A stretch of 64,000 nt of DNA, from NCBI RefSeq assembly GCF_004349215.1, contig NZ_SMKU01000003.1:1-64000 (forward strand). Reading direction: 5' to 3'. Positions 36,342 to 45,307 of the stretch are shown in pieces. The notes beneath the pieces are model-generated. The model saw only the letters and a program-made list of their open reading frames with translations. It made no database searches and had not been told where the DNA came from. The DNA comes from Actinomadura rubrisoli. GTDB lineage: Bacteria; Actinomycetota; Actinomycetes; Streptosporangiales; Streptosporangiaceae. The translations under genes were made by a program, and so were the position numbers. The number at the start of each line of letters is the position of its first letter. The first letter of the stretch is position 1.

Positions 36342-36672
36342 AGAAGTACATCAGTTTCCGCTTGAGTTCAGTCGGCATTCTCTCGAACGGCGGCCACTTG
36401 GCCAGGAGATCTGCGGTGATCTTCCAGGACATCGGCTTGATTGTCTCGCTCCGGATGTACTGCATCCGATGAGCCCTGATGCGGTTGAAGAACGGCGTGT
36501 CCTCCTTCAGGCCCTCATGGAACCAGAAGAAGTCAAGGACTCCTTCAACGGTCGTGAGGTCCCATTCGTACACGAGATCGTTGTCAAGCACCTGGTTGGT
36601 CCGGGCGCCTCTTGTCAGTGGCTCCTCGTACTTGTGCAGTGGCCTTGCTACGAAATACCCGAGGTCTGGCAC
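36310..36672 (-). CDS. Hypothetical phage protein (120 aa)
   Basis: A GTG at 36672 follows GGAAGTGAGG. The protein is rich in aromatic residues (VLDFFWFHEGL, MYFFTPRMHP) and soluble. No domain is recognised. Its 3' end overlaps the orphan terS tail on the other strand. Confidence 0.55.
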   Translation of the reverse strand: MPDLGYFVARPLHKYEEPLTRGARTNQVLDNDLVYEWDLTTVEGVLDFFWFHEGLKEDTPFFNRIRAHRMQYIRSETIKPMSWKITADLLAKWPPFERMPTELKRKLMYFFTPRMHPAAG

Positions 36673-36726
36673 GGCCTCACTTCCTTTCCTAGCTACTTGT
36701 CTTCGCGACGCTTTCGGTATCCCCTC

Positions 36727-37140
36727 TTAGTGGCCGTGTGTTACCCGAAGAAGGATGCTACGCGCGTCCGCATCCTTGCAGGAGAATTGCTTTTCGAAGG
36801 ACTTCATGCAAGTAGCGCTGGCCGCGAAGACGAACTTCATTCTCCGCCCTCCCGCTTCGACCGATATAGCGCTCTCGTAGACCTCCCGTACGGTGCCGAT
36901 GAATTGGCCTTTGATGCCGAAGTGTTCCCCCGTGATTGGGTGTTTCGTCATCTGGATCAGTCGAACGGCGATCTCGTCTTCGACTGCGATCTCACTTGGC
37001 GTCACAGGGTCCCAGTGAGATCCGTTGCATGAGGTGTGATTGAGGTCTGACTCCACTTTTCCCCGTTCCGTTTGTCCGTGCTTCGGTTCGTAGCTTTTTA
37101 CTCTCAGTTCACTGCGATTCCTTTCCCACTTGCGCGGCAT
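36727..37140 (-). CDS. Hypothetical phage protein (137 aa)
   Basis: The protein has a basic N-terminal 30 residues, then a beta-rich region (HFGIKGQFIGTVREVYESAI, MKFVFAASATC). No family is recognised. It is part of the minus-strand group between terS and terL. Confidence 0.55.
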   Translation of the reverse strand: MPRKWERNRSELRVKSYEPKHGQTERGKVESDLNHTSCNGSHWDPVTPSEIAVEDEIAVRLIQMTKHPITGEHFGIKGQFIGTVREVYESAISVEAGGRRMKFVFAASATCMKSFEKQFSCKDADARSILLRVTHGH

Positions 37141-37162
37141 GATTGAAATCGTAGCAGCGCGA

Positions 37163-37396
37163 CTAGGGACGCGTCCTCCTAAACGCTAGCTTGCTCTGCG
37201 GGATCTGGCGGGAGTCCGGTGGCATCTCGATACTCTCTTCGTAGATCCACCCTTCATCCTCTGCCCCTTTGATCGTTGCGTAAGCCTCTCCGGTTGGCAC
37301 GATGAAGGACCAGTCCCATGATTCCCTGCCTCGCGCAGCGCGGGCATTGTGTCGGGCCTCTGATCGAACCTGCTCGTCAGATCGTCTTTTCACCAT
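37163..37396 (-). CDS. Small hypothetical phage protein (77 aa)
   Basis: The protein has an Arg-rich N-terminal helix followed by WDWSFIVPTGEAYATI. It overlaps the upstream gene by 20 bp, suggesting coupled translation. Function unknown. Confidence 0.5.
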   Translation of the reverse strand: MVKRRSDEQVRSEARHNARAARGRESWDWSFIVPTGEAYATIKGAEDEGWIYEESIEMPPDSRQIPQSKLAFRRTRP

Positions 37397-37820
37397 GTTC
37401 CCCTCTCCTGGATACAGGACGCGTTCGGCTCATGACGAGCCGAACGCACTTGTCTTTCTCGCCTATGGAAACGACGTCGCCGTGCAAAAGTCTTTCGGCT
37501 ATGGAAATCAGACTATCTTGTACGTTGACCCCTTCATGGCAGCACAATGCCACAAGTAGCCGTGTCCAGGACTCAAAGTCTTGAAGACTTCCCGCGCTGC
37601 CCTCCCTATCAACCCAAGATTCACCGTGATCAGACGATTCTTGTAGAACTGAGTGCCCCACGTTATTGAGCCATGCAAAGTCGCCAATAAGCCGCCGTAC
37701 GATCTGAGTCGGGTCTACTGGCCTGGGTTCCTCCTTCTCGGGAGAAGAGACTCTGATCTTCTGGTCCCCAAAGGCTCGTTTGGCCCGCACCTTGATCCAC
37801 AGGTCCATGAGTTCGCCCAT
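37377..37820 (-). CDS. Hypothetical phage protein (147 aa)
   Basis: This is a soluble protein with no recognised domain and first of the minus-strand group. It is divergent from terL with a 34-bp gap. A helical region with one Cys pair (LVALCCHEG) is the only notable local feature. Confidence 0.5.
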   Translation of the reverse strand: MGELMDLWIKVRAKRAFGDQKIRVSSPEKEEPRPVDPTQIVRRLIGDFAWLNNVGHSVLQESSDHGESWVDREGSAGSLQDFESWTRLLVALCCHEGVNVQDSLISIAERLLHGDVVSIGEKDKCVRLVMSRTRPVSRRGEHGEKTI

Positions 37821-37854
37821 GGCGCGACGTTAACACAGAGAGGATCCGGACGAC

Positions 37855-39494
37855 ATGCAAACCGGCAACATCCCCTCTCACATGCCCGAGTACACGCTTG
37901 CGTGGGACATCATCCAATGGGCTGAAGAGAACATCGTCCAGCCCGATGGGGAGAGCGCGGGCGACCCCTGGCGCTTCACTGATGAACAGTTGCGGTTCCT
38001 GGCCTGGTTCTACGCGGTAGACGAGAACGGAAAGTGGGTTTATCGCTCGGCGTCTCTACGCCGGGCGAAGTTATGGGTTGGGGGAAGTCGCCGCTTCTAG
38101 CGGCTCTCTGCATTATCGAATTCTGCGGGCCGGCCCGCTTCTCCCACTTTAACCCGGAAACGGGACAGCCGGTAGGGAAAAGAGAACCTAACCCCGTCGT
38201 TCAAATTGCAGCGACCAGCTATGACCAGACGGCGAACACAAATGACATGATTCGCGCGATGCTAGCTGCGTCGCCCCTTGTTCAGACAATCGGTATTGAC
38301 GTAGGGAAGATGCTAATTCAGTTCAAGAATGGGCGACCCGGCCGTATTGAGCCCGTTACGGCGAACTCGACCACCCTGGAAGGTGGACGCCCAACCTTTG
38401 TCTTCCCCCCGGCATTCTTTGTCGGGGGGAAGATGATTGTTACTTCGCCGTACTAGACGAAACTCACCTGTGGGTCGAGACGAACTCGGGTCACAAGGTT
38501 TTCAGCGTTATCAAGCGCAACCTAGGTAAGAACACTGGTGGCCGTGCTCGCTTTGTCGAGACGACAAACGCCTATGATCCCAATGCTGATTCCGTCGCGC
38601 AGCGCACACACGAGGCCGTAAAGGAATTCCAGAAGGCCCAGGTCACGACAGACATTCTTTATGACTGTGTTGAGGCTACAGATAGCGCTGATGGCTATGA
38701 CCTCAAGGACCCCAGGAATGAAAAGCTTCTGCGGGGTTGGCTGAAGGAAGCGTACGCCGATGCCTTCTGGATTGACGTTGACCGGCTTGTGTCCGAAATC
38801 TACGACCCCCGCACGCCGGTAGGCGAATCCTGGCGATTCTACCTTAATCGCATTCAGGAAAACGCGGACTCGTGGATGCCGAAGGCAGTGTGGGCAGCCT
38901 GCTTTGACGACCTGGACTCCATTCAACCTAGAGATCAGATCGCCATCGGCTTCGACGGCTCCCTCTACGACGACGCTACTGCATTGGTCGGCTGTCGCCT
39001 GAAGGACCAAAAGCTATTCGTTCTGGGATTGTGGGAACATGATGGATCAGACGATTGGGAAGTAGACACACTGGAAGTGGACGCAGTCCTCTTCAAGGCA
39101 TTTAAGGAGTATCGGGTCTGCTGGGTCTACGCAGACCCCTATTTACCTTTGGCAAGATGTCATTGATAGGTGGGCTGCCGAGTTCGGTAACAAGATTGTC
39201 TATAAATTTCCAACCAACCGCGAGAGGGCGATGAGCGAAGCCATTGAGCGCTTCCACACGGGGGCTTTGACGGGCCATTTGAAGCATGACGGGGACCTCC
39301 GCCTTCAGACCCACGTTCTGAATGCGGTACGCAGGGAGTCCCGGAACGGCTACATCCTGAGCAAGGAAAAGCCGAAGTCCAAGAAGAAGATCGACGCTGC
39401 CATTGCAGCGATCCTGGCCTACGAGGCCGCTGGCGATGCATTGGCAGATGGCAGATACCGCGCCCGCGCGGGTTCCCGTGCAGTCGGAATGTGA
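37855..39494 (+). pseudogene. terL: Terminase large subunit, reading frame broken at three sites
   Basis: Four consecutive plus-strand pieces in changing frames together encode about 530 residues of a TerL. They carry the N-terminal WRFTDEQLRFLAWFYAVDENG, Walker A GWGKSPLLAALC, Walker B LDETHLW, and the nuclease region IAIGFDGSLYDDATALVG. Breaks occur at about 38071 (net +2 or -1; TTATG interrupts AK|GWGK), 38403-38449 (about 47 extra bases between GRPTFV and VLDETHLW, with a hairpin) and about 39143 (four extra bases before WQDVIDRW). The flanking amino-acid sequence stays good throughout. Either the motor is dead, or translation is recoded, or the sequence has errors. Confidence 0.85.
38401..38433 (+). 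repeat. 11-bp perfect hairpin inside terL
   Basis: TCTTCCCCCCG (38401-38411) pairs perfectly with CGGGGGGAAGA (38423-38433) around an 11-nt loop. CTTTGTC occurs both just before and inside it (38396-38402 and 38417-38423). It makes up most of the extra sequence before the Walker B codons. Confidence 0.8.
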
Positions 39495-39508
39495 GAGGAG
39501 GTGATTGG

Positions 39509-40984
39509 TTGGCTGAGGTATTCAGGGACCCGCAGTTTGCAGGCCCCCTCGTTCCGAGTAACGTTGAAGAGTGGATCAGCCATCTTCAGGGCCGCCTGAT
39601 GATGCAACGTCAGCAGGTAACCGAGTATTTCGCCCACTATGACGGAGAGATCTCGGCTCTCGCGTTCGCTCAGGCGAAATACACGGAGGAGTTCGGAGAT
39701 CTCTTCGGAAACTGGCGTGTGAACATCTCCGAGATTGTTGCGGACCTCCTAGCAGAGCGGCTCAATATTCAGGGCTTCCGAATGAGTGAGGAGCCGGAGG
39801 CCGATGAGGAGGCCAGCGAGATATGGCAGCGATCCGGCATGGATCGTGAGGCGCCACTGGCAACCGTGGAGATGCTTGTGGGCGGACAGACCTTTCTCAA
39901 GGTCTGGGGTGACTCTGAGGACAAGGCGATCATCACTCCTGAGAGCGCTCTAGAATGCGCCGTTCAGTACTACCCAGGAAGCCGCACAAAGGTGGGTGCC
40001 GCCCTCAAATGGTACTTTGATGAATTCGGCGCTGAGTGGACTGAACTCTACCTGCCTGATCGTATCTACAAGAATGTCCGGCCTGCTCCTGGCAAGCAGT
40101 GGGAGACCACGAAGGACATCCCTAACCCCCTCAAGCAGGTACCGATAGTACCTTTGAGGAACCGCGCACGTCTTTCAGCCAAGCCCCGTTCAGAACTGGC
40201 GAGCATTGTCCCCCTGGAGAAGGCCATCGGAAAGTTGGCCGCAGATATGCTCGTCAATTCTGAGTTCAATGCTTACCCGCAAAGGATAATCGCAGGTCTT
40301 GAACTTCTGGAGAACCCAGATGGGACCCTGGCAGCCCCAATCAAGAGTGCGATTGATCGACTTCTGGTTTTCGAGGAAGCCGAAGTCAAGTGGGGTCAGT
40401 TTGAGGCGTCCGACCTCAAGGGTTATGTAGAAGCCATCAACCTGATGTTCCAGATTGCGGCTACGGTCGCGAGGCTCCCAGCGCATTACATGCTGGTGGG
40501 TGGAACCACGCAGGCACCCTCGGGTGAGGCTCTCCAGTCCAGTGAGACAGCTCTAGTTTCCAAGGCCCAGAGGATTCAGAGGACTTCAGGCGAGGACTGG
40601 GAGGACGTCATGAGGCTCGCATTCGCCGTTCAGGGCGATAGTGCGCGAGCCCAGTACTGGAACGCCGAAATCATCTGGGAAGACGCTGAGCATCGTTCTG
40701 AGGCTGTTGCAACGGATGCAGCGGTTAAGAAGGTCCAGGCGGGAATCATTCCAGCCGCTCAGGCCGCCGAGGATCTCGGGTACACGCCAACTCAGATCCA
40801 GCGCTTTGACGACATGATCGCAGAGGACCAGCAGCGCGCCATTGAGCATCAGAGGGCCATGGCGGAGATCACCGGCGGAATAGGAGGAGCCGCCCCCGCC
40901 GGGAACGGCTCCAAGGCGAACGAGGCTTCTAAGCCTTCTGCCTCCAATCGCGGGAACACCGCTAGGAAGATTGCCGACCGTTAG
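39509..40984 (+). CDS. Portal protein
   Basis: The 491-residue protein has the SPP1 gp6-like portal pattern: an N-terminal wing, a stem region and a QAPSGEALQSSETALVSKAQ block near residue 340 that is typical of siphoviral portals. It forms the dodecameric DNA gate at one capsid vertex and docks the terminase. The TTG at 39509 is chosen because AGGAGGTGAT lies seven bases upstream, overlapping the end of terL. Confidence 0.9.
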   Translation: MAEVFRDPQFAGPLVPSNVEEWISHLQGRLMMQRQQVTEYFAHYDGEISALAFAQAKYTEEFGDLFGNWRVNISEIVADLLAERLNIQGFRMSEEPEADEEASEIWQRSGMDREAPLATVEMLVGGQTFLKVWGDSEDKAIITPESALECAVQYYPGSRTKVGAALKWYFDEFGAEWTELYLPDRIYKNVRPAPGKQWETTKDIPNPLKQVPIVPLRNRARLSAKPRSELASIVPLEKAIGKLAADMLVNSEFNAYPQRIIAGLELLENPDGTLAAPIKSAIDRLLVFEEAEVKWGQFEASDLKGYVEAINLMFQIAATVARLPAHYMLVGGTTQAPSGEALQSSETALVSKAQRIQRTSGEDWEDVMRLAFAVQGDSARAQYWNAEIIWEDAEHRSEAVATDAAVKKVQAGIIPAAQAAEDLGYTPTQIQRFDDMIAEDQQRAIEHQRAMAEITGGIGGAAPAGNGSKANEASKPSASNRGNTARKIADR

Positions 40985-41147
40985 CCCTGTCTCGCGCCTT
41001 CTCCGCCTCCTCGTAGGTGTCGTGTGAGGTGTAGGCAACGCGCTTGGTTCCGCCGTTGATGAACGCCATCCAGTCCGCGTTATCGACCACGCGGTATTTG
41101 TCGCTCGGGTTTGTACTGCTGTTGGGCTGCAAAATCACAAAGGCCAT
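40962..41147 (-). CDS. Small hypothetical protein (61 aa) opposite the portal end
   Basis: A frame beginning MAFVILQPNSSTNPSDKYRV starts at 41147. On the minus strand TATAGT lies six bases before the ATG, so it may be a leaderless transcript. It overlaps the portal 3' end by 23 bp. Function unknown. Confidence 0.45.
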   Translation of the reverse strand: MAFVILQPNSSTNPSDKYRVVDNADWMAFINGGTKRVAYTSHDTYEEAEKARDRANGRQSS

Positions 41148-41166
41148 AGCTCGACTATAGCACACC

Positions 41167-41190
41167 AAAGGCGCCGATGAGGGCGCCTTT
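41167..41190. terminator. Terminator between portal and scaffold
   Basis: AAAGGCGCC and GGCGCCTTT form a 9-bp perfect stem with a 6-nt loop; a T follows on the plus strand. It may lower readthrough into the head genes. Confidence 0.65.
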
Positions 41191-41215
41191 TCTATGTCCG
41201 GAAAGGACGCAATCC

Positions 41216-41746
41216 ATGGCTGAAGAGAACGAGGGCGTAAAGCCCGAAGACCAGGACGTTGATTGGCAGGCACACGCCCGGACTTGGGAAGACCGAGCCA
41301 AGAAGAACCTCGCAGAGCTGAACGCTGCAAAGGCGGAGGCAGAGGCCCTGAAGGCTCAGACCCAGGAGTGGGAGACGAAGTACAGCTCCGCTCAGACTCT
41401 CGCCGACGAGGCGAAGGCCAAGGCGACCGCCGATCTACGTGACGAGTATCTGGCGAGGATCGCTCGCATTCGATTCGAGAATGCCTTCCAGACGAAGGGT
41501 CGTGAACTTCCCGACAACTTTGACGAGCTGGTGAACATTTCCAAGTTCGTCGATGCCGAGAAGGGTGACGTCAATCTCGACCTGGTGACTCAGTTCGTAG
41601 AGGCCGTGTCTCCGGGCGATTCGACTGCACCCAAGTTTGATCAGTCATTCAATTCGGGTCCCGTTGGCGGACAAGCGCCAGAGCCCGATTACTCCCCTGA
41701 GGCGATTGCCCAGAGGATTCTCGACCGCTCGCCATTCAACCAGTGA
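41216..41746 (+). CDS. Capsid scaffolding protein
   Basis: This is a 176-residue acidic protein with a long coiled coil (about residues 20-90; KNLAELNAAKAEAEALKAQT) immediately before the capsid gene, the usual place and shape of a siphoviral scaffold. The ATG 41216 has GGAAAGGA upstream. It guides procapsid assembly and is then lost. Confidence 0.8.
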   Translation: MAEENEGVKPEDQDVDWQAHARTWEDRAKKNLAELNAAKAEAEALKAQTQEWETKYSSAQTLADEAKAKATADLRDEYLARIARIRFENAFQTKGRELPDNFDELVNISKFVDAEKGDVNLDLVTQFVEAVSPGDSTAPKFDQSFNSGPVGGQAPEPDYSPEAIAQRILDRSPFNQ

Positions 41747-41781
41747 TCTATATGGCGTGCCCGTGTAAGGAGTAACCAGCT

Positions 41782-42942
41782 TTGGCAATCTCTAATTTCC
41801 CGAATTCCCCGCTAGGTCCGACCACAAATATCAAGACTGGTCAAGCTAAATGGGTCACCAACGGCGCCCTTGGGCTGCTGATGCAGGATCTAGTACTGGC
41901 CAACATGGTGTGGAAGGACGCCTCGTTCAATTTCGATGGATCCATTGGTGAAGTGGTCAACATCAAGCGCCCTACGCGCTCGATGGGCTCCTTTGATCTG
42001 ACCCCTTTCCAGCACAACGACTATCTTCGTACCGGTGCAAACATTTCCGACCCTAACCGGATCAGTCGTCCTGACGCGGTCGACCGAAGCGCGTGGGTTC
42101 CGGACCACATTGAGGAGACCTATATCCAGGTCAGGCTTGATGAGCACCGTGCTTCGGCGCACTACATTTCTGATGAGCAGATGACTTTCGACGTCGACTC
42201 GTTCGCTGCGGAGGTTCTGAATCCGCAGACTCGTGGTCTCGCTGAATATTTCGAGTGGCGTCTGGCCAAGGCCATCATGACCTTCTACGGCCCGAATGCG
42301 ACCCCTGCCAATGAGCGTGTCCTTTCGGTCAAGGCCGAGATCGATCTGACGGCCACAACTGAGGCCGGAATGCGTACCAACGCGTTCAACCTGAGGACTG
42401 CGATCATCGACGCTCGCAAGGCCGCGAAGGCCGTGGGAATGCCGCAGAGTGGACAGTTCCTGCTTTGCACCCCAGAGGTTGAGGCCATCATCCTGAAAGA
42501 TCCGGACTTTCAGCGCGTTGACTACACCGGAACTTCTCAGGCCCTTCGTGAGGCTGTCATCGGTAAACTTTACGGTCTCTGGATCGTGACTTCCAACGAG
42601 CTGGCCGCGCAGACCGCAACTGGTCTCGCCATGTTCCTCTGGCACCCAACCGCGCTTGCGATGGTGACCAAGGCTCCGAACATTCCTAAGGGAGTTTCTT
42701 TCGGCGCTGGCGCCAGCTCCAACGGTGTGGCGCTGCGGTGGCTGATCGACTATGACTACACCAAGATGCAGGATCGATCGATCTTGGATGTCTACGCGGG
42801 ATTTAACGCCATTCCTGAGGACCCGCGTTACATCGCGGACATGAAGCTCCGTCTGCCTAAGCTCGCCCTTGGTGTGACAGTTCCGGCCGGTTTTGACGTG
42901 ATGCGCTGCGTCCGAATCGATCTCGTGGACTCGACCCCCTGA
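41782..42942 (+). CDS. Major capsid protein
   Basis: The 386-residue protein follows the scaffold and resembles P22-like/HK97-fold capsids of actinophages, with long N-terminal and P-domain-like stretches (FEWRLAKAIMTFYGPNATPA, LWIVTSNELAAQTATGLAMF). The TTG at 41782 has AAGGAG upstream. It builds the icosahedral shell. Confidence 0.85.
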   Translation: MAISNFPNSPLGPTTNIKTGQAKWVTNGALGLLMQDLVLANMVWKDASFNFDGSIGEVVNIKRPTRSMGSFDLTPFQHNDYLRTGANISDPNRISRPDAVDRSAWVPDHIEETYIQVRLDEHRASAHYISDEQMTFDVDSFAAEVLNPQTRGLAEYFEWRLAKAIMTFYGPNATPANERVLSVKAEIDLTATTEAGMRTNAFNLRTAIIDARKAAKAVGMPQSGQFLLCTPEVEAIILKDPDFQRVDYTGTSQALREAVIGKLYGLWIVTSNELAAQTATGLAMFLWHPTALAMVTKAPNIPKGVSFGAGASSNGVALRWLIDYDYTKMQDRSILDVYAGFNAIPEDPRYIADMKLRLPKLALGVTVPAGFDVMRCVRIDLVDSTP

Positions 42943-43136
42943 TGGCGGCGATGCCACCGGCTGAGTCCCCTGTTCAGGAATCTGAGGCTCCTTCTCTAAT
43001 GGCCGCCAAGGCCGTGGCGGAGGAGCCTACCAAGGCTCCTGTAAAGCGTGCTGCCAAGAGGACAGCCGCTAAGAACCCTGCGACAGGGACTAGGCGTCGT
43101 CGCACCACTCCCCCAGCCACGAACGAATCGAGTTAG
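42942..43136 (+). CDS. Lys/Ala/Pro-rich small head-region protein (64 aa)
   Basis: The ATG overlaps the capsid stop (TGATG), so it is coupled to it. The product is low-complexity and strongly basic in its second half (APVKRAAKRTAAKNP, TRRRRTT). It could bind DNA or the capsid inner surface. Function unproven. Confidence 0.65.
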   Translation: MAAMPPAESPVQESEAPSLMAAKAVAEEPTKAPVKRAAKRTAAKNPATGTRRRRTTPPATNESS

Positions 43137-43138
43137 CC

Positions 43139-43507
43139 ATGGCCTACGCGACCGTTGAGGACGTGGAGGCCCGATTGGGTCGCGACCTTGATCCAACGGT
43201 AGAAGTCCCGCGAGTTCAGGCCCTCATCACAGACGTCGCGGCACTCGTGGACTCGTACTGTCGCAGAGTTACACCTTTCCCTGATCCGATACCCGGCATT
43301 ATTCGCGCGTTGGTGTGCGCGGAGGTGATTCGGCTGATGAACTCGAATCCCGGAATTTCCTCAGAGGACGTCGGAGATATCAAGGTCGAGTACACCGCCG
43401 CAACAGCGGGTTTGTCCCGCTCTACTCAGAACGCCTTGCGCGAGGCAGGCTACCGCCCGGGGTTTTCTTCAGTACAGGCGATCTCTACAACTTGGAGATT
43501 GCCATGA
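43139..43507 (+). CDS. Head-tail connector protein (gp6-like)
   Basis: The 122-residue protein has the connector start MAYATVEDVEARLGRDLD and the all-helical pattern of HK97 gp6-like adaptors that sit under the portal. It is four codons upstream of, and overlapping, the next neck gene. Confidence 0.75.
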   Translation: MAYATVEDVEARLGRDLDPTVEVPRVQALITDVAALVDSYCRRVTPFPDPIPGIIRALVCAEVIRLMNSNPGISSEDVGDIKVEYTAATAGLSRSTQNALREAGYRPGFSSVQAISTTWRLP

Positions 43508-43857
43508 TCTTCAACACGATCGTTGACATCTACCGAGCCACCATTGTTTCACCCCCACCGGAGATGGGCGGCGACCCCTACCCTGACTGGGATCACCCAA
43601 CCCTCATTGCGTCCATTCCTGCATCGCTCCAGCCGCTCAGCACTGATGAGCGTCTCGTGTTTAAGGACATGGCCACAGTGACAATGTTCAAGATCTATTG
43701 CAGGAAAGTCGACATCGTAAGCACGGACCAGGTCAAGCTTAATCTCAACGGACATTTTTGGCAGGTCGTTGGCAGCCCGTTCTACTATGACTTTAGAGGC
43801 ACTCATCAGCATCACGTGAAGTTCTATATTCAGCAGGTTGCCTATGAAGGACAATGA
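43504..43857 (+). CDS. Head closure/stopper protein
   Basis: This is a 117-residue beta-rich protein whose ATG overlaps the previous TGA (ATGA). Position and size match siphoviral head-closure proteins (HK97 gp7/SPP1 gp16 place). The assignment is mainly by synteny. Confidence 0.65.
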   Translation: MIFNTIVDIYRATIVSPPPEMGGDPYPDWDHPTLIASIPASLQPLSTDERLVFKDMATVTMFKIYCRKVDIVSTDQVKLNLNGHFWQVVGSPFYYDFRGTHQHHVKFYIQQVAYEGQ

Positions 43858-44212
43858 CTTGCACATCGATGTTGAGGCCCTCAACTACCTCCTTCGTGGT
43901 CGCGATATTGTTACCTACATTAGGCGCAAGCTCGCCGAGATCGCGGACAACATTAGCGAGCAGGCCGTGCGCACAGGCGACAACGTTCCGCGCCACATCC
44001 ACAAGTCCTCACTTCGTGCGGGTTATGGGTACGAGCATTATGAGGACGACATCGACACCCTTATCGCAGTCCGCGATAGGGTCGCGACGGGATTTGTGAT
44101 CGTTAATCGCCACGCCATCCTTCTGGAGTTCGGTTGGACTGACATGGCCGGTACACATCATCCGCCACGAGCGTACATGCGTACCGCTCTCCGAATGGTG
44201 GCTGACGTCTGA
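43844..44212 (+). CDS. Neck/tail-completion protein (gp10-like)
   Basis: The 122-residue protein begins MKDNDLHIDVEALNYLLRGR, with C-terminal HHPPRAYMRTALRMV. The latter resembles the end of HK97 gp10-type minor tail proteins. It overlaps its neighbours on both sides. TTG 43838 is an alternative start. Confidence 0.7.
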   Translation: MKDNDLHIDVEALNYLLRGRDIVTYIRRKLAEIADNISEQAVRTGDNVPRHIHKSSLRAGYGYEHYEDDIDTLIAVRDRVATGFVIVNRHAILLEFGWTDMAGTHHPPRAYMRTALRMVADV

Positions 44213-44604
44213 TGAGGTACAACCCGGTTCAATTGTTGGTCGATTACCTCAAGACGCAGCCCGAGTTCGCCGGCATCACCATTGCCAAGAACATGACCGG
44301 TCATGTCACAGGATCGAAGCGCATTGTCCTAAGCTATGGGGGCGGTAGCCGATTCGTCCGCGATAAGGCGGACCACTGGGACATTGCCAGCAGCGTCCAT
44401 GCGCGTACCGATGACGAGGCTATTCCGATCGCCATGACCCTACGGGAGGTTCTTCTGGAACGAATTCCGTCTATCCGTCTTGGCGGCGGTAGGGTCACAT
44501 TCGCAGACGTTCAAGAAACCAATGCGCCTTACGACTTCTCGGAATCTGTGGTTTCGGGGGAGGTTCGATTCCTCGGACTTTACACGGTCACAGCCTACAT
44601 GTGA
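44212..44604 (+). CDS. Tail terminator protein
   Basis: The 130-residue protein lies between the gp10-like and tail-tube genes, the standard place of the tail terminator that caps the finished tube and joins it to the head. The ATG overlaps the upstream TGA. Sequence motifs are weak, so the call rests mostly on order and size. Confidence 0.7.
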   Translation: MRYNPVQLLVDYLKTQPEFAGITIAKNMTGHVTGSKRIVLSYGGGSRFVRDKADHWDIASSVHARTDDEAIPIAMTLREVLLERIPSIRLGGGRVTFADVQETNAPYDFSESVVSGEVRFLGLYTVTAYM

Positions 44605-44618
44605 TATCCGCTCATTCT

Positions 44619-44639
44619 GGCTCTGCGTGATGCAGGGCC
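44619..44639 (+). terminator. Weak hairpin before the tail tube gene
   Basis: GGCTCTGC and GCAGGGCC pair over 8 bp with one wobble and are followed by TTTCTC. It may lower readthrough from the neck genes. Confidence 0.45.
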
Positions 44640-44663
44640 TTTCTCATGCATGGGAGCCCTTTC

Positions 44664-45263
44664 TTGACTGCTAATAATTCTGACAAGGTCTTTTTTGCGC
44701 CCAAGGCGCAAATCTTCATGGCCTCCACCACGGAGGCAGCCAGCAAGCTTCCGGTAGATGTGACCACACCACTTGATGCTGTCTTCAAGGATCTCGGCTA
44801 CATTTCGGAGGATGGCGTTTCCGTCACCCCCAAGCGGGAATTCGACCCCGTCAACGCTAGTCAGAGCGCTTCGCCAATTAAGTATGTTCTGAAGTCCGCT
44901 GCGCTGACACTGAAGTTCGTTCTTCTCCAGATGGATCCTGAAACCGTTGAAGTGTACTTCGGAACCGAGTGGGTAACCACGAGCGGCGTCAACAAGCTGA
45001 ACATTGCATCCAATCCGGCACTCGCCGAAATCTGCCTCGTGGTCGAATACGGCGATTACGTCCAGACGGAGACCAGCCCCGGGCCACCTCCGGTTTACAC
45101 CCTGACCGGAACGAAGAACAGGCTGGTCATTCCCCGAGGAATGGTCTCGGACGTGGACGAGTACAAGATTGCGAGGACGGACACGCTTGCTCTCGGCGTG
45201 ACGTTCGACGCGATGGATAAGTCCGGCTCGCTCGGCTTCTTGCTGTCGAACGCCTCCGCCTAA
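44664..45263 (+). CDS. Major tail (tube) protein
   Basis: The 199-residue beta-rich protein has a GYISEDGVSVTPKREFDPVN segment, characteristic of actinophage tail-tube subunits. TTG 44664 is preferred because GGGAG is seven bases upstream; ATG 44646 has no such site. It polymerises around the tape measure. Confidence 0.85.
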   Translation: MTANNSDKVFFAPKAQIFMASTTEAASKLPVDVTTPLDAVFKDLGYISEDGVSVTPKREFDPVNASQSASPIKYVLKSAALTLKFVLLQMDPETVEVYFGTEWVTTSGVNKLNIASNPALAEICLVVEYGDYVQTETSPGPPPVYTLTGTKNRLVIPRGMVSDVDEYKIARTDTLALGVTFDAMDKSGSLGFLLSNASA

Positions 45264-45287
45264 TACCGGTAATACACGTAATACACG
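45261..45287 (+). repeat. Three 9-bp tandem repeats at the tail-tube stop
   Basis: TAATACCGG is followed by two copies of TAATACACG, with the first unit containing the stop codon of the tube gene. They lie 21 bp before the chaperone start. Confidence 0.7.
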
Positions 45288-45307
45288 TAGCTGAAAGAGG
45301 TTTCCCT

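Noticed and set aside
41890..42957. 355-codon minus-strand frame opposite the capsid gene
   Set aside because: It is antisense to the major capsid protein, with no ribosome-binding site and no domain.
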